Position numbers and translations under genes: made by a program. From contig CM060175.1 of NCBI GenBank assembly GCA_030549775.1, positions 68,415,245 through 68,479,244 of the forward strand: a DNA stretch of 64,000 nucleotides. Reading direction: 5' to 3'. The notes below the pieces were generated by a model. It had not been told where the DNA came from, did no database searches, and worked only from the letters and a program-made list of their open reading frames with translations. Positions within the stretch are counted from its first letter, which is position 1; each line of letters starts with the position of its first letter. This DNA is from Tamarix chinensis. Its lineage: Eukaryota > Streptophyta > Magnoliopsida > Caryophyllales > Tamaricaceae. Shown in pieces: positions 10,991 through 23,000 of this stretch.

Positions 10991-12360
10991 TAAGTTCCAT
11001 GTGTGATTTACCTTAATAGAATCTAATTTATTGTTAATTGCGTCTTTTTAGAGACTAAAATTAATGGATGTTACAACTTCCCTATACTTTTTAGGATCAT
11101 CCTCAATTAAATAAGTAGGCACAAAATCTAAATTAATCTTATCAAGATCTTCATTTTAACTAGAAAAGAGGTAAGAAAATCAGGCCCAATGATAGTTTCT
11201 ATCCTTCGCATTTTTCTTCTCTTAGGTTCATGCAAATTATCATTTTATATCATTAGATGAAGAAGGTACAAATAAAGGAAAGGATGAAGCATTAGAAAAA
11301 CTAGTAATATCACATACATTCTTTTTCATCAGGGAACACTCTCTCAAAAAGTTCTACATTTCTAGATTCACAAATTAAGTTATCACTTAAATACAAGAAT
11401 TTATATGTAGCACCATTCTAAGCATAACTAGTAAATGCACAATCAAAAGTTTTTTTTCCCACATTAGTTCTTCAGAAATCAAGTAAGCAAACCTCAGTTA
11501 AATACCCTCACACTTTTAGAAAATTCAAGTTAGGTTCAAAACCTTTCCAAAGTTCATAAGGTATTTTTTCCAATTTCTTATTAGGGATTCTATTTAAAAC
11601 ATAACAGACAGACAATACAACTTCCTCCCCCCATATACGGTCAAACATACCTGAACTTAATAACATAGCGTTCATCATCTCTTTTAATGTTCTATTTTTT
11701 ACTTTCGGCTGCACCATTTTGTTGAGAGGTATAAGGGACATTGGTATCATGAATGATATCATTATTGTCATAAAACTCCTTTAGGAAACTGGTTCCATAT
11801 TCACCACCTTTGTCAGACCTAAGCCTCTTTATCTTATGGTCTAATTGGTTCTTGAATTCTATTTTATATTTTAAGAACATACATTTGGTCTCATCTTTAG
11901 ACCTAAGGAGGTAAGCCTTAGCATATCTAGAGTAATCATCAATAAAGGTTACATAATACTGTTTACCTCCTCTATTCTTGATATTCTTAACATTTTCTAA
12001 GTCTATTTGAATTAATTCAAGCAATTCTATTAATCTCAATGTGACTTATTTAAAAGGATTCTTAGCAAATTTGGTTTCCACATACATGACACTTCTCATA
12101 ATCATTAATGTTTATCACGTTAATCAAGTTCATATGTTTAAGGTTATTGATGGAAGCTACATTCACACACACTAGCCTACCATGACACAAAGTAAGAGAC
12201 TTAGTAATATAAGCAGAAGTAGATGCATTTTTATTAACTAAAATAGTATTCAAAATAAAGAGACTACCATCTAAATACCCCTTATCTGCAAAGACCCCAT
12301 TCTTAGTCAACATAACCTTATCAGCCTCAAAAAATAATTTTAGTCTGGCCCTATTAAACT
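10991..12360 (-). pseudogene. Copia GAG-pre-integrase and integrase (decayed)
   Basis: The minus strand encodes a GAG-pre-integrase zinc-binding region, ending CHVCGNQIC near 12065. The integrase core has FIDDYSRYAKAYLL (about 11920-11955), RSDKGGEY (about 11795-11820) and QQNGAAESKNRTLKEMMNAM near 11670-11730. These match the catalytic acidic positions of retroviral-type integrases. A stop at about 12040 and a frame change near 11700 split it. The stretch 11000-11500 corresponds to the variable connection before the reverse transcriptase and contains many stops. Confidence 0.85.
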
Positions 12361-13518
12361 AAATACTCAAGATAAGGTTCCTACGCAGAGATGACACATA
12401 CAGAACATCACTCAATGATAAAGATTTTCCAAAAGTGAATTTTAGAAGATCCTTTCCTTTTCCTAAAACTCCAACAATGGCAGAGTTCCCCATGAAGACA
12501 AATGCTTGGAAGTGCCGGTGTCCAAAACTCAATCTATCTTGTTATGAACCAGATTTGCTTCCACCACCACAATAGCTATGACCTCCTTAGTCTGAGCAAA
12601 ATTTGCTTATTCAGAAGATATCTGAGTCTGGTTCTAGTTTTGCTAACATTGCCTCTTTTAACACTGATACGCTTTGTGACCTGTCTTCCCATAAACATAG
12701 TAGCTGATCTTCTTCTTCTCAATTGTATCACCCTTCTTGAAATTTAACTAATTCTTATGTTGACCTTTCCTTTAGGGAATCTTCCCCTTACCCTTTGACT
12801 TGTTCTTAACAGTAGAAGATTCTACCACATTTGCAATGACTGACTTACAAGTATAAGAGGCGTAGATGTCCTTCATATGATATGCCTCTTCTGTCCTCAT
12901 ATGACTAATTAGCTCTAGCTGAGTCAAATCTCTTTTCTTATATTTCAGATGGTTCTTGAAGTCATTCTAGGATGGTGGAAATTTCTCAATCAACATGTTA
13001 GTTTGGAAGGTTTCACATATCTTCATTCCTTCACCTAGGACTTTTGCAACGAAAATCTCATAATCATGGACCTAATCCATTACCTACTTATCATTAACCA
13101 TATGAAACTTCATCAAATTTCCTACCACATACTTCTTTCTTTCCTCTTCATCTGAACCATACTTGTTCTTTGAAGTGTCCTAAATTTCCTTTGATGATTC
13201 AATGTTGAAGAACATATTGAACAACTTGTTGTTCATATGTTGTAGGAGATGACCTTGAACAGCTTTGTTATCCCTTTCATATTTTTATTTTGTAGCATCA
13301 TTCGCTTTCTTTGTTAATAAAAGAGCAAGAGTTGTATTAGGTGTTGCAGGAGATGTGTCTATATCCTTCTGTGGAGGTAGATCGTTGAATAACACATACT
13401 CAACTTCAAGAGTTTCAAACAATGTCAACAACCTTTGAGACCATCTACTGTAATTAGATCCATTTAATGGCTCAACCTTAGACATATCGATGATCATTCT
13501 TGGAATATTTGTAGCCAT
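12361..13518 (-). pseudogene. Copia gag and protease (decayed)
   Basis: The polyprotein probably starts with the ATG at 13518 (MATNIPRMIIDMSKVEPLNG, then SNYSRWSQRLL), the usual copia gag opening. The nucleocapsid knuckle near 12660-12710 reads YYVYGKTGHKAYQC, with at least the first metal-binding cysteine replaced by tyrosine. The aspartic protease site reads VLDTGTSKHL near 12500-12530, so its DTG triad is kept. Several in-frame stops lie between 13280 and 12530. Confidence 0.85.
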
Positions 13519-13762
13519 ATTAGATTGATAATAGCCATACCAACAAACACTATAAATGAATAGTACCTAAAATATGCATTGTAGCACTGCAGAAGCGAAA
13601 ACACTATAGCTATATATTAGGATAGAAAATCCATAACACTATATGACAACTACAGTAGCAATGGTGATGCAATAGTTGATTAAGATTCCAATGACATCAA
13701 ATTATAAAACAGTTGGCATGCGCTAATTAAAGTGCAAAATAGAATATTGAAAACAATAATTC
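13519..13762 (-). other. Copia 5' leader, first part
   Basis: Non-coding sequence upstream of the copia gag start on the minus strand. The rest of the leader is at 17622-17976, on the far side of the solo LTR at 13763-17621. The duplicated target AATTC is at 13758-13762. Confidence 0.55.
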
Positions 13763-14345
13763 TGAAATGCCCCGAAAAGCTTAATTTCTATTATTTATTA
13801 TTAAATAAGATTTTATTTTGAAAGTTAATCAAATAATTTACTTTTAATAAAATAAAAGGAAGTTAATTAGGGCAAATCAAGAAGAAATTTATAAGTGTTT
13901 TAAATAGGAGGAATTTTGGTACTTTAAACTAATTAAGGATTTTATTTTAGGAATTAATTAAATAAATTACTTTATTTAAATTAAGAAGGATAAAATAGTT
14001 TCAAATTTTTATAAACTTTATAAATAATTTAATTGAATAAAATTAGAGTTTTTTGTTAATTTAAAATGGAATTTAAGAAAATTCTTTCAAAAATCCCTAA
14101 ATTAACCTAAAAAGAGAATTTAATTATTATTTTAATATTTATATTTTATTAAACATCCCAAATTACCCAAATCATACTAATTAAGCTAACCACTAATTTC
14201 CCTTCTTTTTCCTTTTTCCTTTTCTCCTTTTCCCCCTCTTTTTCCTTTTCTTTCCCTTCCTTCTATTCTTTTTTCTATTCCCCCCCGACTTGGGCCGGCC
14301 TGCTGGCCTAGCACCCCTCGCGCGGCCCAGCTCTCCCCCGACTAT

Positions 14346-15090
<745 letters not shown>

Positions 15091-16615
15091 ATACTATGGA
15101 TTTTACTAAGGCTTACTTTAATTAGTGGTAATTTGCTTAACTACATTGAGAATGACAATAACCCTACCCTTTTAATTATAAACTACTATTATTAATATTA
15201 GCCTTAGTATTAGGCCATGATAGGGGTAAGATAGGAATTTTGGTAATTCCGATAGAGGGAGATTAACCCTAAGTATTTCCCTCTTATAGGTGAACCGGGT
15301 CAAAGCCCCTAGGAGGCGTAGGAGCGTGCTCCAAGCCCGGCGCCGATTTAGGTAAGGACGTAACTAAGGCCGCTTGTGTGCTATGTGTTTTACTTGCCTC
15401 GGATGCCTTGTACGGTTTATATGCTGTATTATATACGTTATCTATTTTATTTTGTAGCGCAACGTGGAACCGAGGTATGTCCTCGTGCTCTTGTTTGGTA
15501 TGTGCTAATGTGGATATGTTGCAATATGATGTGAGGTGATGTGAACCTTAGGACATGCATGCTAGGTTATTCGATGAGGTGTTGTGGAATGGGGCTTGAA
15601 AGAGAAAAATGAGAAATTAAGATAACCAAAGGCAAGTAAGTTGGCTAACGTAGGTAAGGATGACCTAGGTAATTTGTGACCTGTGAATGGATGAGTAAAA
15701 GGGGGAAGTAAATAAAATGGAAGAGCGGGAGAAACTAAGGTTATATGGGAGAACTAGGGTTTGCATGGAAATCTTAGGGTTTGGCATGGTAGAGATCGAG
15801 GGGCTTGCATGGGGAGGTTAAGGTCCGCATGGGGGCGAACCTTACGTATGGAAAGTTACTTTGGGACGTGGGGAAGATAATGGAAGGTTTGTTTGGGAGT
15901 CTGGAGGCTCGAGGTGAAAAATAGTACGTAGGATAATATAAGGGTACATAGAGACCGACTAGGGTCTGGGGAGGAAACCCTAATTTGAGAAGTGGAAAAA
16001 GAAAAAGAAACTAATAAGAATAAATGAGGAGGAGTGAGGTATGAGGGAGAGTTGAGTCTGAGGGTCATGATATGTGGGGCTTTAAAATAGTATGGGTTGT
16101 GGGAGACAGAGAAGGAAGGGCCATATAGGCCCAGATTCGAGTTTTTGGTGCAAACCCTAGGGTAAAGTGGTGAGTAGACCTCGGGGTATAAGGTGGTGGG
16201 CCCTGACCCACACACCTAGAGGTTGGGTTTCCGATGTGAGAAATGTGTTAAGTATGATAACTAGAAAGGGTGTTTAGTGGCCTAATATAAGTGCGGAAGA
16301 TAACTCGGTAACCTAAGCCGAGTAAGGGTGTAGCTAAGGCTGAATGTGTGACATGTATCCTATGTGCCTTGGATGTTCTATATAATTTATGTGTCGTGTT
16401 TTAAATGTCATTATCTTAACTGTTTCATGTGTGGCGTGGCTTGGAATCGAGACGTGTGCATGTGTCCTCATTAGTATGTGATAGTACGAATATGTCATAA
16501 GTTATGATGTGATGTGTTGAGGCCCTTTAGCCATGCATGTCAAAGGTGAAATACCCTCGAATAATATACGTTAAGACACTAATCACTTAAAGAGGAATAT
16601 GTTGAGCCAGACCCA

Positions 16616-16936
16616 GACCGGTCCACCGGCTATAATAGTGGCAATATATTTTACCCTAGCGACCGTTCCACCGGCTAAAATAGTGGCAGGGCATGTGCCC
16701 TCATGACTGTTCCACCGGCTATAATAGTGGGGGATTCCGTGCTCAACAAACCAAACGCAAAAGTGATAAGATATGGAAAAATACTAATATTTACAGTGGA
16801 ACACCTTGTGAGTCGGGGTCAGACCGGTCCACCGGCAAATAATAGTGGTAGGGTATGTTACCCTCGTGACCGGTCCACCGGCTATAATAGTGGCAAGGCA
16901 TGACCCTCGTGATTGTTCCACCGGCTATAATAGTGG
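16616..16936 (+). repeat. Six-copy palindromic array in LTR copy B
   Basis: Six copies of CCACCGGCTATAATAGTGG or close variants begin near 16623, 16669, 16711, 16828, 16875 and 16918. The layout is three plus three with a roughly 117-base gap between the third and fourth, like copies A and C. Confidence 0.85.
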
Positions 16937-17621
16937 GGTTCCCGCACTCACATGGATTGATAAAGACTATGATGTGAATCGATTATAATTATCAGAGATC
17001 TAATGAGAAGTTATCTGGTTCATAACCGGTATTGTTTATCTGTCTTATTGCATATTATTTACGTAAGTGTGCTATGTCTGCTATGTCATGTATCTCTATG
17101 TATGTGGGCCTTAGTGCGTCTGTTACCTTACTCAGTACGTAGCGTATTGATCACCCGTTTCATGGGTGTTGCTCATTCCCACAAGCAGAAGACCCGTTGA
17201 GTTTTGCAGGTAGGGGGCGATGTCCTTGTTACTTACAGGGGTGAGAGTTGAGTCTGGACCTAGCTCGGGGGCCGAGAGTGATGTGGCCGGAGAGCATCCC
17301 CTGTCTTGTTTCTCTGTATTATCGTACTTTGTTTTATTCCGTTATTTTGTGTCCTCTGACATTTGGTACTTTTAAATTGTACTTCGGATTGTAAGTTTTG
17401 ACTTTCGCACTTTGATTCCTTCGAACTTATGCTTTACTAATGACTCGTTTTTGGTGTTATTCTTATTTAGCCTTAGCACTTAGCATCGGGTCGGTAAGAG
17501 TGAATCGATCTGGTACTAAGTGTGGCGGTAACGCCCCGAATTTACAGTTTTATCTGTTTGTTTCCGCTAAACACTTTTAAATTAAACGAAATTTTTCAGT
17601 AGTAAATTTGGGGGTGTTACA

Positions 17622-17976
17622 AATTCAATATCCATCATTTATAGGTTCAGCATAATCACATAAATTCCTCCCAAATTGAAAGCTAAAAAAATGAAAATTA
17701 GCCTATCACACATGCAACAAAAATTGAAGCAGCAGAAAGCCAGAATTAAAGAGACCGATCAACCGCAACAGATTAAACAATATATAGAGAAACTTCGAAC
17801 TTAGTGAATTCGATGATATTACGAAATCAAAGTCAATAATATTCCAATCAAATAAACTGCAAATACTAATAGGAACCTGAGATTTCAAAATCTAAAAAAC
17901 CCAAACACAACACAATACCGAATAGGGCAAAAGTAGAACAACTTATACTCTAATAATAAAAAAATTGCTTCAATTT
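17622..17976 (-). other. Copia 5' leader, second part
   Basis: A continuation of the copia leader after the solo LTR. It begins with the second AATTC target copy. There is no coding sequence and no clear primer-binding site beside the LTR at 17976, which fits an old element. Confidence 0.5.
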
Positions 17977-18599
17977 TGTTGTAAAATTATCGGAGCATAC
18001 TCGCCAATTCAATAAAATTAGTATCAAAATAAGTTAAGGAAGAACTTATTAGGAATTATTGTTGTGTCGCGAATGTAACGTTGCCTTGAAGCAAAAATTT
18101 GGTCAGAACTCGGTACAATTGCCACCGATTGGCCTCCAAAATTAACACAATGAGTCTCTAGTACGTGCACTCAAAATTGAAAGCTATGGTCGTAGAATGC
18201 TGCCCATAAATTGTATGGAAAACCAGTGAAAATGAACAAAAAGGAAGCTTAGGTTGATCGATTTTTTACACGCCCAAAACAAAAATTAAAGCCTGTATAA
18301 ATATAGAACATGTAGGGTGAAAGATCAGAAAAATCGCTCCACCACCGGAAGTGGTTCTGAAAAAATGGTTCCACTAAGTGAAATGTTCAAAATCGTTCAA
18401 ATAGAAGAGAAGGATCTAATGACTCTATGAAAGCTTTGTCAAATAAAATTTGTTCAAAAAGAAAATGGATCTACATATCATAAATCCAGCCTAAACTTCC
18501 CGAACGAACGGTCAGTAGCAGCATCAACGCACGCGCAAGTATGATCTGGTCCATCAACTTGTGGATCCAATAAAACTAATCCAACCTTCAACTCAAACA
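17977..18599 (-). mobile_element. 5' LTR of the copia element (outer end truncated)
   Basis: This is homologous to 7932-8535, with the inner end ..TTTTACAACA on the minus strand. The roughly 120 bases expected from the polypurine-tract-based start of the 3' LTR are missing at its outer end. That explains why I find no target-site duplication for the whole element. The two LTRs differ by about a fifth of positions by eye, so the insertion is old. Confidence 0.65.
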
Positions 18600-20014
18600 T
18601 GTCACAAGTTCTAAGAGTTTATAGTTTCGTGGTATATATATATAGTGAAATATTAAAAAGAGAAATATATCTCGACTGGCTGCGTAGCTTACATATTGCA
18701 ACATGCTTAGGCATGATTGGATGATTTAAGCGTTGGAACAATGGCAAACCATTCAGCATTGCTGAATATTATTATTGACTATTTTTCAAAGTTTCACATT
18801 AGTGGACAAACTTTATTTTGTTGAGTTTTTATGTTCCCTCACCACATGGATGGTTTGAGTTAATGAGCTTAAGTTGGTTTGTGTGGGCAGTAGGATGGAT
18901 TATATACCACACACGTGCCCGTGCCGCCGTCCACCCGTCCGCTCCGGGCTAGGCGTGGGTGTCAGTATGTCATAGATCCAGACAAACCTGGCCTTCTCTT
19001 TTTACCAAAATTTTGAACGGTTTTCTATCAGTTTCTTTGGTCATCGTTAGTTGTTGTTATTATACTTGGTTTTACCACTTCTTCCGAATTTTTGAACGTG
19101 TGAAGAGTGGAAAATGTTCTACTCTTCCACATTTTTTGTTTATTTAATAAATTTTTTTTTGTTTTCAGAGAGAATAAATTGAAAACCGAGAGTAATATTT
19201 TGACTCTAAAATCCCAACTCTCTTCGATTACTCTTGTCATCTGGACATTGATTCTACAATTTCATTCCTTCAATCACGAGTATATAGGATCAAAGACGTT
19301 GTGTAACTGTAGGAGTAGACCGATCGAGAACGGATTTGTATCAAAATCTGGTCGAATTCTACTTAAGAAATGTTGTAATATATTCGAAATATATCCAGCA
19401 ATTAATTAAAAAAAAGTAATAACGAAATCAATACTTTGAGATTAATATTGTGCCGTTAATATTTTGAATATTAAAAAAAGAAAATATTTCCACTGGCTGC
19501 GTAGCTTACATATTCCGACGTGCTTAGACTGTCCACAACGGAGGTGCAAAAGTTTTTTTGCCCTCGTTGCTTCGACGTAAAACACTTCATCAGCAGTGTA
19601 AAAAGTGCAAAAAATAGCCTCAGGCGCAAGATATTAAACCGACGCAACAAACTTTACCAAAAGAAGTAGAAGAAAACAGTTAATTTTACTATTTATTCAC
19701 CTGTAAAGTAAATAAATATATTAAAAAATATATATTAAATTCTTTTTTTTGCGCCTCTCATGTGGATACTCTTAGGCATGATTGGATGATTTAAGGACAA
19801 AAATGAGTTGCGCGGGTCTCCACGGAGGCCAAAAAACGGATAATCCCTCCCCTCTCATCATCACGCAGCTTATAACTCAGCTGTAGAGATAAGCCTGCTA
19901 CATTCCCAGTATCACAATTCTCAAAAATATCCCCTCTACTAGATAGATTCCTCTACCGAGCATTTTAATTCGTCTAATACATTTCCATAAACCTTGATTT
20001 TCGTCGTTCAATCA
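18600..20014. other. Region upstream of the EGY2-like gene
   Basis: I see no gene here. It holds an 84-base direct repeat (18648-18731; second copy 19466-19526 plus 19775-19795), a MITE inside the second copy, and a GC-rich patch at about 18910-18960. A TATA-like GCTTATAACTC lies at about 19868, roughly 200 bases before the chosen start codon, and may be the core promoter. A short TA tract is at 18632-18645. Confidence 0.5.
19527..19771. mobile_element. Tourist-like MITE with TTA target duplication
   Basis: A 245-bp element flanked by TTA (19524-19526 and 19772-19774). Its ends are imperfect inverted repeats: GACTGTCCACAACGGAGG at the left and, in reverse complement, GAGTATCCACATGAGAGG at the right, with 19 of 25 terminal bases matching. 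A TTA duplication with such ends suggests the PIF/Harbinger (Tourist) group. The uninterrupted paralogous sequence at 18648-18731 serves as an empty site and confirms both edges. Confidence 0.75.
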
Positions 20015-20050
20015 ATGGCTGTTGCGCCGATTTGTTGTAGGCTGCAGTAG
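20015..20050 (+). CDS. Possible upstream ORF of the EGY2-like gene
   Basis: An ATG in fair context (ATCAATGGCT) opens an 11-codon frame ending TAG, 24 bases before the main start at 20075. If the transcript starts upstream of it, this frame could reduce translation of the main frame. It could equally be an artefact of my choice of start. Confidence 0.3.
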   Translation: MAVAPICCRLQ

Positions 20051-20074
20051 AAGTAAGTGCTCATTCAGCTAGAA

Positions 20075-23000
20075 ATGAGCTGTTCATCGGCTTATCGCGG
20101 AAATTTCACTCCTCTGCCGCTGCAGTGTTGTTCTTGCTATGACCGCGGTTTCCAACCGTTTGGTTCGCTGCCAGTTCTCGATCAGCCGAGTAACGCTCGC
20201 CGTTGTCGATTAAAATTGCATCATATTTCTAGGTACTTCGAACTACTACTTCTGATTAAATTGCATTGTTTCTTACATATGGTTGATTTGATTTATATAT
20301 TCTGTAGCATTGATTTGATTTCTGTTGTTGTGGCTAGGTTAGAGATTCAGAGAAAACTGGAAGTTTGTTGTAGAGCGAGTGAGATTGAGCCGGAGACTAA
20401 TCCTGAAAAAAAGATACTGAGGTGAACATCATAGCTATCCCTGACAGACTCTTGCTCTTTCTTTCTTTTTCTTTTTCTTTTTCCTGCTTGATCATTATTA
20501 TGAGAATTTCTGCTGCCTTCTCAGCTAACCAGGACAGTCAGCGTGCTGTTAATGCCATTCCCCTCAGTAATATTTTAGCCAGACTAACTTAATAGAGTCA
20601 CAATCTGCTACTATTGTCTCGCACTGTCCTGTAAGATATATCCTATTGGCATTGGCAAGCCTAAGGAAGGAGAGTGAGAGAACACTAATTGATGTTTTGA
20701 TATTAAAGGATGACTATAGAAGTTGTCCCTTAATTTGAAATTTGATAAGCATGGATGAACACCCCCTGGGGGGTGGATGCACTTATTACCTTTCAATGTC
20801 TGAATGTGTGCTTAACTGAGCCTTTCGTGTTATTTGCTGCAATTTTTTACACCGGAAAGAGTAGGTGGGCTAGAACTTCAGAAATAGAAGAAGAGTTGCT
20901 GGAATGGGAGTTGGGTTTAGGTTAATATAAAGTATTGGGTGAAGGATTAAAGATCTATCTGTTTATTTGGATATTTGGTGGTGGTTGGGAGGGGGTCTTA
21001 TCAAGTGGAGACCTATTGTGCAGCTTATATGGACTGTGAATTTATAGTTTCATCCTTATTTTTTGTTGCTTAACCTGGATTCATTTGGCTTGTTTTTTAT
21101 TTTATTATTAAATTGTTCAGGGAAAAGAGATACATGAAGACAGGGATGCACAGAGTTCCCCTGATGCTACCACAGAAACAAACTTACAGCTTGAACAAGT
21201 AAACACTGGGGATCTCTGATTACGGCACTTGCTTTTCCCTCAGTTGTATGCATCTCTTATTTGCATTGTTGTGTATTTTGCATGTCAAAGGAGAAAGAAG
21301 AGGGAGCAAGTAAGGTTCGTAACTTGGACAACAATAGTATGGTAAAGAATGACCAAAGTGAACTGCTGGGTCAAGGCGGCATCCAGGTATGTTTATTATA
21401 GATTGTTAACTGTTATGCTGTCATGCTGCCCTTTTTTCTCCCTTGTTTGCAACTGAATGTTGCACCTTCCTGGATAATACATTTATGATATTCCTTGACC
21501 AAGTCCATGCTTTTGGGTGGGATTGAAGCAGTCAAACTTGTTTCCCCTCGTCTCTTTATGTTGCAAGAAAGAGTCTACTCTTCCACTGACTTCTTGTTAA
21601 TTGCTTTTAGTGATGGAGTTTCTTGGCCTGAGTGGTGTTCTGTATATATAATGCAGAAGAAATCCTTCCTTCAATATGTTGGATTTTTTGTCCGTATTTT
21701 TTCCATTTACTGCTTTCTTCTCTGATATTTCTCTTTTGATCTCCCATAGTATCAGAAATTGGATACTATTGGATGAATTGAGCTTTCTACTTTCAGACTT
21801 CTTAAATTATCATGATAATTCTGGGCAGGATAAGGACAGCCTCGAAGTTGCTAGTGGCTCACCTCTTCCAGGTGTGAAGGTGATTGTGATTGTGTCTCAG
21901 ATCTCTATGGTTCAAATCTGAATGTTTTTCAAATTACTATTGGTACTCAAGCCCACCTTCTGATATGCATCTTGTTTTTCCTTCATTGTGTTATTATCAG
22001 CCCATGCAACTGGATGAATCAGTCAGAATCTCCAAGGAGGCAATAGATTTTCTTAGAGATCAAGTCTTTGGTTTCGACACTTTCTTTGTAACAGGCCAAG
22101 ATCCATATGAGGTTAGTTGATTCTAGGGCCCCGATAACTTTTCCCTTGGTTGTTTAAGTCTGAATTATTTATGATAAAATGGTGAAGTGGATGATGTACA
22201 ATGCATCAGAAACAGGGGTGGCAGTTGACTGCTTGTTAAGCTGCACTTTTCCTCTCCTGATCAGGGGAGAACTTTTTTATACAAATGACCCAATAATTCT
22301 ACATTGGCAAGAGAGCTGAAGAACTATCAATTTGAATTGCTTCAGTGGATTATGTTCAGGAGAAATCAGAAAATATTATATGCATTTTCTATGCTTGAAA
22401 GGCTTTTTCTCAGGGATGTCCTTACATTTTAAATGTCCTTTTGTTTCTGTCATCTATCTGGCAGAGGATACCACTTCCTCTCTTGGATTTGTAAATGTTC
22501 AAGTTTTGGTAACTGTTCAAATCTAAAATTTGCTATGGCTTCTCAATAGGGTGGTGTGCTATTTAAAGGAAATCTAAGAGGTGGAGCAGCTAACAGTTAT
22601 GAGAAGATTGCAAAGAGAATGCAGGTATTTGCAATGCATCTAAATGCCAGTCCATATGAATGTAAGAGATCAAAGTTGATGAAAGTAGAAAGCTGAAAAA
22701 AAGATAACATTTGCCAAGAGACTATTTATAGCCTTGGGATGTTTGTACAGGATAAATTTGGAGATCAATATAAGCTTTTTCTTTTAATCAATCCTGAAGA
22801 TGATAAACCTGTTGCTGTGGTGGTGCCCAGAAAAACATTGCAGCCTGACACAACCGGTATTTGTTTTGTTTCCTTTTCACTGTATTTTCTTTACCTCGGG
22901 AATGCTTCATTTGTTTTCATTATCTGATGATACAACATCACCATTAAATATATCGGAAGGTTCCATGTTAGTTTATGTGAGACCGAGAGCCCAATGCTTT

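Noticed and set aside
15856..16215. A conserved minus-strand frame (also at 34550-34993 and partly 689-916)
   Set aside because: It recurs only because the LTR recurs. The copies differ by frame shifts and stops, and no known domain is visible.
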